In this document: positions 36,397-45,056 of the stretch, piece after piece | Position numbering within the stretch: position 1 is the stretch's first letter | How the letters are laid out: each line of letters begins with the position of its first letter | Assembly (NCBI GenBank): GCA_026392845.1 | Contig: JAPLBJ010000052.1 | Span: forward strand, 1-45,975 | DNA from: Actinomycetota bacterium | GTDB taxonomy: Bacteria > Actinomycetota > Actinomycetes > Nanopelagicales > Nanopelagicaceae | Direction of reading: 5' to 3' | DNA: 45,975 bases | The notes under the pieces: generated by a model | Told to the model about the DNA's origin: nothing | The model's input: the letters and a program-made list of their open reading frames with translations, nothing else | Databases searched by the model: none | Program-made: the position numbers and the translations under genes

Positions 36397-36742
36397 TGAG
36401 AATATTTGACAGAGTTAAGCCTAATAGCGTGATCCAAGTCTTCTTTTCAAGAATTGGTTTTTTTACATCGCGATAACCGATTGCAAGAATAATAAGAACG
36501 ATTCCCAACTTCACTGCAATTTTTGTATTGTTGAAAAGTGGCCATTCGGTTGCATTGGTTGAATTGAGTGAATGACGGACCCCCACCATTGCTACTCCTG
36601 CTACTAAAGCAGTGAGAGCACTATGTAATACACCGGGGTTTAGCTTGCGTGGATTCCTATTCCATTGTTGAAGAAGCAAGAATAAGATTCCAAAAATTGA
36701 GAGCATATGAACTACATACAAAATAGTATTGGTGATTTCCAT
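36377..36742 (-). CDS. Small four-helix integral membrane protein
   Basis: A 121-aa protein with four predicted membrane segments: about 4-24 (TILYVVHMLSIFGILFLLL), 40-58, 75-92 and 100-119. The N-terminal helix contains a His in VVHMLSIFG and a second is in GVRHSLN, which could be heme or metal ligands, but this is a guess. I do not recognise the family. It runs with dacB (stop overlaps the dacB start) and starts 22 bp from the divergent SpoU gene. Confidence 0.75.
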   Translation of the reverse strand: MEITNTILYVVHMLSIFGILFLLLQQWNRNPRKLNPGVLHSALTALVAGVAMVGVRHSLNSTNATEWPLFNNTKIAVKLGIVLIILAIGYRDVKKPILEKKTWITLLGLTLSNILIATLWQ

Positions 36743-36748
36743 GTTTGC

Positions 36749-36754
36749 AGTTTA
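36749..36754 (-). promoter_or_regulatory. -10 hexamer TAAACT, leaderless-type
   Basis: TAAACT on the minus strand ends 6 bp before the ATG at 36742. It overlaps by 2 bp the plus-strand -10 of the divergent gene. Confidence 0.5.
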
Positions 36755-36758
36755 GAGT
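36753..36758 (+). promoter_or_regulatory. -10 hexamer TAGAGT, leaderless-type
   Basis: TAGAGT ends 6 bp before the ATG at 36765. A TTGGTG -35-like element lies 18 bp upstream (36729-36734), inside the coding start of the opposite gene. Confidence 0.5.
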
Positions 36759-36764
36759 GCCGTT

Positions 36765-37412
36765 ATGGATTCTCCTACTACTCCAGCGACTATTGGACCG
36801 GGTGAATTTTTCCCTGTCGTTGGAGTCGGTCCACATCCGCTACCACATCCAACTGAAGCACATTTAGATCCTGAGTTATTGCTCAATGGTGACCGCAGAA
36901 ATGTTCTTGATAAATATCGCTACTGGAGCGTGGAAGCAATTGTTGCTGATCTAGATACTAAGCGCCATAAATTACAAATTGCGATTGAAAATTGGCAACA
37001 TGACCTAAACATTGGCTCTGTTGTTCGAACAGCAAATGCATTCAACGTTGCCGCTGTCCATATTGTAGGTAAGCGCGACTGGAATAAGCGTGGTGCAATG
37101 GTTACCGACAGATACCTAAAGATTGTTCATCACACAACTGTTGAAGATTTTGGTAGTTGGTGTAAAGAAAATGATCTCCCAATTATCGGTATTGATAACA
37201 TGCCTGGTTCAACACAATTGGAGAGTGCGCAGTTACCAGAAAGTTGTGTGCTTCTTTTTGGGCAAGAAGGCGCCGGAATGAGTGATGAAGCACTTGCGGT
37301 TTGTGATGTTCTCTACGAGATAAATCAATATGGATCAACTAGATCGATGAATGCTTCAGCAGCTGGCGCAATCGCTATGTATCACTGGGCTCTACAACAC
37401 TTGCCACGATGA
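36765..37412 (+). CDS. SpoU/TrmH-family RNA 2'-O-methyltransferase
   Basis: A 215-aa SPOUT methyltransferase. It has the three knot motifs: motif 1 NIGSVVRTANAFNVAAVHIVG, motif 2 SCVLLFGQEGAGMSDEA and motif 3 YGSTRSMNASAAGAIAMYHW. An N-terminal extension of about 75 residues precedes the catalytic core. The target is probably a ribose in tRNA or rRNA; the exact position cannot be assigned. The stop overlaps the MFS start by ATGA. Confidence 0.9.
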   Translation: MDSPTTPATIGPGEFFPVVGVGPHPLPHPTEAHLDPELLLNGDRRNVLDKYRYWSVEAIVADLDTKRHKLQIAIENWQHDLNIGSVVRTANAFNVAAVHIVGKRDWNKRGAMVTDRYLKIVHHTTVEDFGSWCKENDLPIIGIDNMPGSTQLESAQLPESCVLLFGQEGAGMSDEALAVCDVLYEINQYGSTRSMNASAAGAIAMYHWALQHLPR

Positions 37413-38569
37413 GAAATCGTTGGCTCACTCCAAACCTAATTGTCCTAACACTTGTTTCTCTTGCGCAAGATGCTGCAAGTGAACTTTTATATCCCTTGCT
37501 GCCAATCCTTCTTACAGGGGTTATTGGGGCGGCACCATTAGCGCTTGGACTTATTGAAGGTTGCGCCGAAGCGGCGGCAGGATTTACAAAACTAATTGCA
37601 GGAAAACGCAGTGACGTCATAGGCCGCAAACCATTTGTTGTTGCAGGTTATGGCATTGCAGGATTAGGAAAAACATTTGTCGTGCTAGCAACAAGTTGGC
37701 AACTTGTATTTCTTGGCCGTGTGACAGATCGAATAGGTAAAGGCCTACGAAGTACTCCCCGTGATGCACTCATTCACGATTCCGTTGATAAAGAAAATCT
37801 TGGTAAAGCTTTTGGTTTTCATCGAACAGGTGACAATATCGGTGCTGTAATTGGGCCTGGTTTGGCACTTATTGGATTAGCCCTGCTCAATGATGATGTA
37901 CGTGCAGTCGCAAAGTGGGCACTCATCCCCGCAATTATTTCTGGATTGCTAACGCTTCTTGTAAAAGATAATTTTGTAAAACCCGTAAAGCCTGTAGAAA
38001 AAGTCAAGGTTCTCTCGCCACCTTTGCCAACGAAACTAAAGAAATCGATTGCAATACTTGTCCTCATTCAACTTACAAATATCCCTGATGCACTCCTATT
38101 GCTCCGTCTGCACGATATTGGATTTAGTACACGAGGGGTAGTGCTTTGTTACATGCTATTTAGTTTTGTAACAGTGCTCGCAGCATTTCCTGGCGGATGG
38201 TTAGCTGATCGATTATCTCCTCGACTTGTTTATGCAATTGGCTTAGTTGCCTTTGCGATTGCATATGCAACTTTAGGTATGTCGCAAAATCATTCGGTAG
38301 CAATTTTTGCAATTGCACTGTATGGACTTTTCCCTGCACTCACCGATGGTGTTGGTAAAGCATGGATTGCAGGATTGAGCGAAAAAGAACATCGTGGTCA
38401 CGCACAAGGTGTTTATCAAGCATCAATGAATTTTGCAGTTCTTGGTGCAGGAATTTGGGCAGGTTTGCTGTGGAGTCGAAACGTAATAGAAATTCCGTTA
38501 GTTATCGCTGCAATTGGTGCGCTTTGTGGATCAGTCTTCTTTTTCTTCTTCCATCGCTTCAGTGACTGA
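37409..38569 (+). CDS. Major facilitator superfamily transporter
   Basis: A 386-aa permease with about eleven or twelve transmembrane segments. The MFS loop 2-3 motif appears as GKRSDVIGRKPF and its second-half counterpart as GWLADRLSPRLV. The segment DRIGKGLRSTPRDALI with DKENLGKAFGFHRTGDNIGAVIGP is typical of a widespread uncharacterised MFS subgroup. The substrate is unknown. The 3' end overlaps the TPR gene by 39 bp. Confidence 0.88.
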   Translation: MRNRWLTPNLIVLTLVSLAQDAASELLYPLLPILLTGVIGAAPLALGLIEGCAEAAAGFTKLIAGKRSDVIGRKPFVVAGYGIAGLGKTFVVLATSWQLVFLGRVTDRIGKGLRSTPRDALIHDSVDKENLGKAFGFHRTGDNIGAVIGPGLALIGLALLNDDVRAVAKWALIPAIISGLLTLLVKDNFVKPVKPVEKVKVLSPPLPTKLKKSIAILVLIQLTNIPDALLLLRLHDIGFSTRGVVLCYMLFSFVTVLAAFPGGWLADRLSPRLVYAIGLVAFAIAYATLGMSQNHSVAIFAIALYGLFPALTDGVGKAWIAGLSEKEHRGHAQGVYQASMNFAVLGAGIWAGLLWSRNVIEIPLVIAAIGALCGSVFFFFFHRFSD

Positions 38570-39469
38570 TTTTAAACGTCGCTCAATCTCAACTGCTTCT
38601 GCTTCACGATTTTGGAGTCGCATGACCTTTGCCATACGAGTTTCAATATCTACAAGGAATTCAAAGTCTTTTGGCTCATCTTCTGTTGCAACCATAAGTA
38701 CTTGATCCAAAGTATTTAGGCCTTCTTCGTACTGTTCAAGCAGAATTTGGGCTTTTCCATATTCAAAGAGGGCAAAGGTTTCACGGCGGTGATCGTGGGC
38801 AGTTTCAAATACATCTACTGCTTTTCGAGCGCGCTCTAGCGCTTTTTCACCATCGCCAAGCTCGATAAGACATGAAGCGATTTTTTGATCACAGCGAGCA
38901 ACGTGAATAACTTCCTTATTCTTTTTGAAAAGTCGGCGCGCTTCAAAGAAAGATTCGACCGCTTCATCATATTTTTTCAATTCTCGTTGCGCGCACCCAA
39001 TAAGGTGTAAATCATTTGCTGCGCCAATTTCATTTCCATCTACAAGATGCTCTTGGGCGCACTCATTCATTGTTGAAATTACTTCGTCATATTTTTTAGA
39101 TGTGTACCACCACTCACCCAATGTGCAGGCAAGTTCAAGCGCAATTGGAGATTTATTCTCGCGCAATATCTTTACTGCCTTGCTCATAGCAGTTGCCGCT
39201 TCATCCATGCGCTCTAACTGATTGAGGTTGTAACCAATTGCTGAATACGCTTGTGCAACACCTTCACTCGGTGCGGCTCCGCCAAGTTGGTCGTAAATAT
39301 CGCACGCTGTTTCGGCTAATGCGAGAGCTTCGTCATATTGTCCACGCGCATAAATTCGCGCACTCAATTCGTAATAGGTGCTTGCACGTTCTGCGCCTTC
39401 GACTTCAGGAATTCGATCCCACAACATCTCTTCTGTTACGAGTTCTTCCATGCCATCGTCTTCGCTCAA
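38531..39469 (-). CDS. Tetratricopeptide-repeat protein
   Basis: A 312-aa, strongly acidic soluble protein built from at least six TPR-like helical pairs (YARGQYDEALALAETACDIY, YSAIGYNLNQLERMDEAA, LHLIGCAQRELKKYDEAV). It probably scaffolds protein complexes or regulates a partner. The start is TTG at 39469, supported by GGAG 9 bp upstream; an ATG six codons later is the alternative. No transmembrane segment or DNA-binding domain is seen. Confidence 0.85.
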   Translation of the reverse strand: MSEDDGMEELVTEEMLWDRIPEVEGAERASTYYELSARIYARGQYDEALALAETACDIYDQLGGAAPSEGVAQAYSAIGYNLNQLERMDEAATAMSKAVKILRENKSPIALELACTLGEWWYTSKKYDEVISTMNECAQEHLVDGNEIGAANDLHLIGCAQRELKKYDEAVESFFEARRLFKKNKEVIHVARCDQKIASCLIELGDGEKALERARKAVDVFETAHDHRRETFALFEYGKAQILLEQYEEGLNTLDQVLMVATEDEPKDFEFLVDIETRMAKVMRLQNREAEAVEIERRLKSVTEAMEEEKED

Positions 39470-39519
39470 TGCAGCTCTCCATTTCCGCGCTTGGTGCGCT
39501 TGACTCTATACGCTAATTC

Positions 39520-40887
39520 TTAGAGGCGCTCGGGAATATCGATAATGGCTGGGTGAGTTTCTCCCAGTTTCTGTGTAGCGGCCTTACGCAGGATCTCCCA
39601 CGTTACGGAGGCAATTGCCTGTGAACTTTGTTTGCTAAATCTATGTCCCCATGGGCAAACATTTTCGATCGCGCAAACCCAACCATTGGTTCCTATATTG
39701 AGCACGCCCGCACCGCTTGGCGCTGAATAGTAGGTGCTCATCGCTATTTTCCGCTTTTCCGTGGGCAAAATATTCATTGCTCCTAGGGATTCAACGCCAG
39801 GACCTGGTGAATAGAGCGGAGAATCGACTTCATAGCCCATAACGCCTTCGATTTTCGTTACGCCTTTCAAAGTATTGAAGGGCCAACGCTGTGGATTAGC
39901 AATTACTAAATCTCTATGCACCCCAAGCGTTAAGTACTGAGAGCCTAGAAAAGTTGATTCGGGTTTGTTTACCGTTGAATCTCTCCACTGGACAATTTCT
40001 GACATTGCTCTTTTATCTTTTGGAACAGTGGTCTTGTTGTAGGCAGTGTTTCCACCCAAAACAATGAGGTTCACTCCATTCGCAATTGCCTCTTCTATGG
40101 ATGCACGCATTTGAATTGTCCAATACTCACTATGCCCACCAAAGAGCACGGCATTTGTATTTTTCAATAATTCCTTATTTGAATCCAAATCTATATCTGT
40201 TGCATAATTAATATCGATTCCAAGTTTCTCTGCAATTTTCAATAGTGGTAATTCCATATATCTAACTTGACCAGAACCATCACCGTCATAGGGGCGGTCA
40301 AATGTGACCTTATCGGTGCGTGTTTCTCTTTTGGCATCTTCACCTTTATATAGAGATTGACCACCCCACTGGTTATATGACTGCCAAGTAAGAACTGATG
40401 AAATAAAGGTGATTTCACTTTGCGATTCGGCGTTATTAATTACTAGTGGCACAAATGAAGAAATTTTTCTGGGGGAATCTAAGCGAAATAGATATTGACC
40501 CGGAGGCGTTAATTTATCCGGGGTAAACTTCCATGTCTTTGTGACTTGTACTTTTGAAATCAGGCGAGCGCCGCTGCCTTTGTAATAGCCGGTTCTAAAT
40601 ATCGAGATAGTTACCGGCTTTGAATCTCCGAGAATTGTCAGAATTGCGCTTTGAGCACAACCAACACTTGTAGTTGAAAAATACCCTTCGACGCGATCTG
40701 CCTTCTTACGCCGTGAAAAATCCGCACTCATCTTTACTGGGATCGATTGTGCCCAATCGTTGGCTCCCGACTTCTTATTTTCTCTAGATACCCAACCGCT
40801 TTTTGTATCCCATTCGCATGAGTTCGTTGCCTGCGCATAGCTGGGCAATAGGGCCAGAAGCATCGTTAGAACTATTAGGCGCCTCAT
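39520..40887 (-). CDS. Secreted N,N-dimethylformamidase beta-subunit-like protein
   Basis: A 455-aa exported protein. The signal peptide MRRLIVLTMLLALLPSYAQA is followed by a region with Cys pairs and the DMFase-type GYYKGSGARLIS and QYLFRLDS. The C-terminal half carries FGGHSEYWTIQMRASIEE and NLIVLGGNTAYNKT, which match the large subunit domain of DMFase-like proteins. Enzymatic activity is uncertain; such proteins are common in Actinobacteria with unknown roles. A TATGGT -10 lies 7 bp before the chosen ATG; a longer frame to 40914 was rejected because it loses the clean signal peptide. Confidence 0.8.
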   Translation of the reverse strand: MRRLIVLTMLLALLPSYAQATNSCEWDTKSGWVSRENKKSGANDWAQSIPVKMSADFSRRKKADRVEGYFSTTSVGCAQSAILTILGDSKPVTISIFRTGYYKGSGARLISKVQVTKTWKFTPDKLTPPGQYLFRLDSPRKISSFVPLVINNAESQSEITFISSVLTWQSYNQWGGQSLYKGEDAKRETRTDKVTFDRPYDGDGSGQVRYMELPLLKIAEKLGIDINYATDIDLDSNKELLKNTNAVLFGGHSEYWTIQMRASIEEAIANGVNLIVLGGNTAYNKTTVPKDKRAMSEIVQWRDSTVNKPESTFLGSQYLTLGVHRDLVIANPQRWPFNTLKGVTKIEGVMGYEVDSPLYSPGPGVESLGAMNILPTEKRKIAMSTYYSAPSGAGVLNIGTNGWVCAIENVCPWGHRFSKQSSQAIASVTWEILRKAATQKLGETHPAIIDIPERL

Positions 40888-40894
40888 AGGCGAG

Positions 40895-40900
40895 ACCATA
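40895..40900 (-). promoter_or_regulatory. -10 hexamer TATGGT, leaderless-type
   Basis: TATGGT on the minus strand ends 7 bp before the ATG at 40887, supporting that start. No Shine-Dalgarno. Confidence 0.45.
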
Positions 40901-40950
40901 CAGGCGTATTTCAAGTGGACGCTCGGGAATGAGTGGTTTACCCTTCTACC

Positions 40951-40965
40951 TGCAAACTATTTGCA
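40951..40965. promoter_or_regulatory. Nur-like operator upstream of the NiCoT gene
   Basis: Perfect inverted repeat TGCAAACTATTTGCA, i.e. TGCAA-N5-TTGCA. This is the layout of the Nur box described in Streptomyces coelicolor (tTGCaa-N5-ttGCAA), the operator of the nickel-sensing Fur-family repressor Nur. It lies just upstream of the AAAGGAG ribosome binding site and 17 bp before the start codon. Confidence 0.65.
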
Positions 40966-40982
40966 TCTAGAAAGGAGCTCCG

Positions 40983-42170
40983 GTGAACACTGTTGTAAAG
41001 AACGTTCCCAAGGTTCCACTGCGCGAGCGCCTGACTAACGCTGAATGGCGACGCATGGCTGCGATGTTTGGCGTAATCGCTTTCCTGCATATTTCTGGCG
41101 CGCTACTTATGTGGAAAGCAACGAGTGGTAACTATGAGCTCAGCGATGGTTCGCTCTTCGGATGGGGCACAGCTGCCCTTGCTTACACATTAGGAATGCG
41201 CCATGCATTCGATGCTGATCACATCAGCGCAATTGATAACACAACACGAAAATTAATGTCAGAAGGAAAGCGCCCTCTTGCAGTTGGTTTCTTTTTCTCC
41301 CTTGGCCATTCATCTGTTGTCTTTTTCTTAGCAATTCTCTTGAACTTTGGAATCAAAGCGCTCGGCGGACAACTCAAAGATGAAGATTCAACATTGCACC
41401 ATTACACGGGCTTGATCGGCACAACTGTTAGTGGAACATTCTTGATGCTCATCGCAATTCTTAACCTCATAGTTTTGGTCTCCATAGTTGGCGTATTTAT
41501 AAAAATGCGTAAAGGTTTGTATAACGAAGAAGAATTAGAAAAACACCTTAACTCTCGCGGATTACTGATGCGCTTCTTTGGTCCAATTGCTCGTCGCATT
41601 GACGCTTCATGGAAGATGTATCCTCTCGGAATTCTTTTCGGTCTAGGTTTTGATACAGCAACTGAAATTGGATTATTGGTATTGGCCGGTTCATCTGTCG
41701 TCGCGGGACTTCCTTGGTGGGCAATTATTTCTTTGCCGCTCTTTTTTGCCGGTGGGATGAGTTTGCTCGACACAATCGATGGTTCATTTATGAATTTTGC
41801 TTATGGTTGGGCATTTTCAAAACCCGTGCGTAAGGTTTATTACAACATCATCATTACTGGATTATCAGTGGCGGTTGCACTCTTTGTTGGCGGGCTCGAA
41901 CTTTGCCAAGTATTTGCACGTCAACTCAATCTCACTGGTGGCTTTTGGGATTACGCGCTTGCCTTCAATCTAAATGGTGCTGGCTACTTCATCGTCGGCG
42001 CTTTCGTAGTCGTATGGAGTATTGCTCTTTTGCTCTGGCGATACGGCAAAATTGAAGAACGCTGGCATAACAAAGCTCATGCCGCGCAAGTTTCCCGAGG
42101 TGAAAAGACAGATCATGCGGCGGCAGGTATCGAACTTGGACCTATACGTGCGCCATTTATTATCGACTAA
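40983..42170 (+). CDS. NiCoT-family nickel/cobalt permease
   Basis: High-affinity Ni2+/Co2+ uptake permease of the HoxN/NixA type; 395 aa with eight predicted transmembrane segments. The defining motif HAFDADHI is at residues 74-81, the second signature FSLGHSSVVF at 105-114, and LGFDTATEIG is the third. The GTG start has a strong AAAGGAG site. A Nur-like palindrome precedes it, so repression by nickel is expected. A nickel enzyme such as Ni-SOD or a cobalamin pathway would explain the need, but neither is in the window. The 3' end overlaps the EamA gene by 11 bp. Confidence 0.93.
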   Translation: MNTVVKNVPKVPLRERLTNAEWRRMAAMFGVIAFLHISGALLMWKATSGNYELSDGSLFGWGTAALAYTLGMRHAFDADHISAIDNTTRKLMSEGKRPLAVGFFFSLGHSSVVFFLAILLNFGIKALGGQLKDEDSTLHHYTGLIGTTVSGTFLMLIAILNLIVLVSIVGVFIKMRKGLYNEEELEKHLNSRGLLMRFFGPIARRIDASWKMYPLGILFGLGFDTATEIGLLVLAGSSVVAGLPWWAIISLPLFFAGGMSLLDTIDGSFMNFAYGWAFSKPVRKVYYNIIITGLSVAVALFVGGLELCQVFARQLNLTGGFWDYALAFNLNGAGYFIVGAFVVVWSIALLLWRYGKIEERWHNKAHAAQVSRGEKTDHAAAGIELGPIRAPFIID

Positions 42171-43062
42171 GTTCTATTCTTTCCTGCCCAATAGCAGCGC
42201 CTAACAAAACAATTGCGGCACCAACAGGTTCATTCCAGGTAATGCCTTCACCCAAGAAAATGATTCCAACTATGACGGCTACTAGCGGAGTTACATACGT
42301 TACAGAGCTAGCAATTGCGCTTCCCGCAGCTTCCATGATTTTAAAATTCCAAATATATGCAAATCCACTTCCAAATACGCCAAGTGCAATCATTGCAAAA
42401 ACGGGTCCTGGGCGATATTCATCTTTTGCTATTCCATCCATCAGATAGAAAGGTAATAATGTAACTGCACCGAGGGAAACTTGTGTTGCAGCCATTGCTT
42501 CTGGTTTCAATTTATAAGGTAAGACAAACTTACGCGTATACGGAAATGAAAATCCATAACAAGTAACTGCTAATAAAAGAGCGAGCACGGCACTTATCGG
42601 ATTTGCTCCAAGTCCGTTCCATACTCCAAGAACAGTGAGTACTCCTAGAAAGCCGAGTAGTAAGCCGATGATTTGAAAACTTCTCAATTTCTCGCCACGG
42701 AAAACAATCATGATTGCAAGTAAAGTCATCAGTGGGGTAACTGCATTGATGATTCCTGCAAGAATTGAAGTTACCTGTGTTTCAGCTTGAGCAAAAAGAA
42801 CACCTGGAGCAACATTAAGCAACATTGCCACTACCCATAAATGAGCCCAGACCTTTTTATCTGTTGGCAGTGCAATATTTTTATAGCGAGCCCAAAAAAC
42901 TAATGTCAGTGCACCTAATGAAACTCGACCGAAGGCAACACCAACTGGTGTAAGAAATTCCAAACCTAATTTTATAAATATGAAGGAACAGCCCCACACA
43001 ATGCCTAAAGCGATATAGAGGCCAAGCCAGTTACTACTTTTTTTAGGTGAGAGCGATTGCAC
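42160..43062 (-). CDS. EamA-family (DMT superfamily) transporter
   Basis: A 300-aa membrane protein of the drug/metabolite transporter superfamily with ten predicted transmembrane segments in two EamA repeats. Visible features are WGCSFIFIKLGLEFLTPVGVAFGR in repeat 1 (split here for description) and YVTPLVAVIVGIIFLGEGIT in repeat 2. Members export amino acids or metabolites. The GTG start is at 43062, with no clear ribosome binding site or TAnnnT. Confidence 0.88.
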   Translation of the reverse strand: MQSLSPKKSSNWLGLYIALGIVWGCSFIFIKLGLEFLTPVGVAFGRVSLGALTLVFWARYKNIALPTDKKVWAHLWVVAMLLNVAPGVLFAQAETQVTSILAGIINAVTPLMTLLAIMIVFRGEKLRSFQIIGLLLGFLGVLTVLGVWNGLGANPISAVLALLLAVTCYGFSFPYTRKFVLPYKLKPEAMAATQVSLGAVTLLPFYLMDGIAKDEYRPGPVFAMIALGVFGSGFAYIWNFKIMEAAGSAIASSVTYVTPLVAVIVGIIFLGEGITWNEPVGAAIVLLGAAIGQERIELSR

Positions 43063-43134
43063 TTAGCAATGATGGCATAGGAATGAGCCTTGTAGGACAG
43101 TTTTTCAGGACTTAGAAAAGAATGGAGAATTCAG

Positions 43135-44988
43135 TTATTTGACCTTGAAAGTTTTCATGTAAATAACTTTTGTACCAACTGTGGCAAGAACAGTTTTACT
43201 ACCTGATTTCACCGTATTTTTGCCAATCTTTGCAAGTACACCATTGATTGTTATTTTCAGTCCTGTTGTGGATCCGACTGCAGCAATTGTCATCTCACGA
43301 TTATTTACAATGACACTAATACTTGTGGCTCCCGTGGAAGTTGACGCGGTTGGCTTTGGAGTTGCTGATGGAGAAACTGTTGGCTTCGCAGTGGCACCAG
43401 CCACTTTGGCAGTCACGGTAAGAATTGTCTGCACAGTATTTGACTGACCATATTTACCACCTGGTGATTGAACAGCTGAAAGCGTTGTTGTTCCTGGTGC
43501 TACGCCAACAACAGTTCCATTGACAACTTTTGCAACTTTTTCATCGAGAACAGAGTATGTCCAGATTCCAGGTGAGTTTGAAGTTGGATTCTTGATCTTT
43601 GCGGCCGTATCTTCGGCGGCAATTGATTGCGGTTCAAATGCACCAATAGTTGGAGTTACACCGAGTACGCGAATTGTAAATTGAGTCATACCTGCAACCC
43701 AGTACGCAGATGCTGCTTGTGACAAAGTAATCGTGACTAAACCTGCATCACCTAATTTAATTGAATTTCCTGAAACTGTTGCAATCTTTGGATCACTTGA
43801 TATATATGTCCAGGCTCCATCAGATTTAGATGCAGGATTTGCAATTACAACATCTGGATCTCCTGCTAATTTTTCAAGATTAGGTAGCGCTGCATATGTA
43901 GGGGTTCCTTTTACCGTCAGCGTCATTGTTACTGGTTTTGATGGACCAAATTTTGCAGATGCTTCTTGCTGGGCAGAAATTGTAGTCTTTCCTGGCGCAA
44001 TTATTTGCGCATTGTTTCCATCAACAGTTGCAACTTTAGGGTCAGATGATGTCAGCGTCCATGCACCCGTTGAATTAGAAGTAGGAACAACGAGTGAGAT
44101 AGAGGGCGATGATGTTGCACTTTGAGTAACGGTTATGTCATTGAGCGAACCAACAGTTGGATCTGCGGCTAGAACAGTTACAACCATTGTTGTTTTAGCC
44201 GAGCTATAACCACCTGAGGGTGATTGTTTAGCAGTAACTGTTGTTGTGCCTGCACGCAGTGGAGTCAGCGTGACACCAGAAATCGTTGCAACCCCTGGTG
44301 TGCTAGAAGTAAATGTCCAACTACCGACAGAATTTGATGTTGGTGCAGTCAAATCTACTTTTGCAATGCTATCTATTGTCAACGTTATATTCGTGAATGT
44401 TCCAAGCGTTGGAGTAACGGCAGTGATGGTCAGTTCCATTGTTGTTTTTGCAGTCAACCATTCAGCGGTCGCAGCTTGGGTAGCAGTAATAGTTACTTTT
44501 CCGCCATCGAGAAGAGTTACTTTGGTTCCACTCACGGTTGCAATTGCCGCATCCGATGATGTAAATGTCCACGAACCTTTAGATGAAGAAGTTGGAGCAA
44601 TAAGTGTGAGTGAGCCTGAGTTTAGGCCGACTGTCTTTGATGCAAAGGCACCTAACGTAGGAGTACCAGGGCGAACATAGAATTGAACGGTTCGCGTTGC
44701 ACTCCCATATGCACCACTAGCTGCTTGAGTAAATGTGATTCTTGTAGTTCCTGGAGCAAGCAATGTGACAACTAATCCTTTCGCAGTTGCGATTGCAGGG
44801 TTATCAAAAGTGACAGTAAATGCACCGGGTGAGTTTGTAGTTGGCGGAGTTACTGTGACAGTGCCTTGATCCAGTGTTGTGGTAATTGCACTTATTGAAC
44901 CCAAGAGAGTTGTTGCGCTCCAAGCCGCAGGTACTGAGGCGAGCGAAGATAAAACAAGGGCAAGGGAAACAACTACTTTTCTCTTCAT
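43135..44988 (-). CDS. Secreted protein with six bacterial Ig-like repeats
   Basis: A 617-aa exported protein. The signal peptide runs to about residue 25 (ending WSA). Six tandem repeats of about 82 residues (27-520) share a pattern PTSNSxGxWTxTSSDxxVATV...GxTTITAxQ, resembling BIG2-type Ig folds of adhesins. A Ser/Thr/Pro linker (about 530-555) leads to a ~60-residue C-terminal domain. No LPXTG or membrane anchor is seen, so it may be secreted or bound non-covalently. The repeats diverge at the DNA level, indicating an old duplication. Confidence 0.82.
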   Translation of the reverse strand: MKRKVVVSLALVLSSLASVPAAWSATTLLGSISAITTTLDQGTVTVTPPTTNSPGAFTVTFDNPAIATAKGLVVTLLAPGTTRITFTQAASGAYGSATRTVQFYVRPGTPTLGAFASKTVGLNSGSLTLIAPTSSSKGSWTFTSSDAAIATVSGTKVTLLDGGKVTITATQAATAEWLTAKTTMELTITAVTPTLGTFTNITLTIDSIAKVDLTAPTSNSVGSWTFTSSTPGVATISGVTLTPLRAGTTTVTAKQSPSGGYSSAKTTMVVTVLAADPTVGSLNDITVTQSATSSPSISLVVPTSNSTGAWTLTSSDPKVATVDGNNAQIIAPGKTTISAQQEASAKFGPSKPVTMTLTVKGTPTYAALPNLEKLAGDPDVVIANPASKSDGAWTYISSDPKIATVSGNSIKLGDAGLVTITLSQAASAYWVAGMTQFTIRVLGVTPTIGAFEPQSIAAEDTAAKIKNPTSNSPGIWTYSVLDEKVAKVVNGTVVGVAPGTTTLSAVQSPGGKYGQSNTVQTILTVTAKVAGATAKPTVSPSATPKPTASTSTGATSISVIVNNREMTIAAVGSTTGLKITINGVLAKIGKNTVKSGSKTVLATVGTKVIYMKTFKVK

Positions 44989-44994
44989 ATTCTT

Positions 44995-45000
44995 ATTATC
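44995..45000 (-). promoter_or_regulatory. -10 hexamer GATAAT, leaderless-type
   Basis: GATAAT on the minus strand ends 6 bp before the ATG at 44988, one base off TATAAT. No Shine-Dalgarno. Confidence 0.45.
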
Positions 45001-45056
45001 TCGGTGAAGTAATTTGTAACGAGGGATTTATGCTGCGATTCACCTGTGACTTTCGA

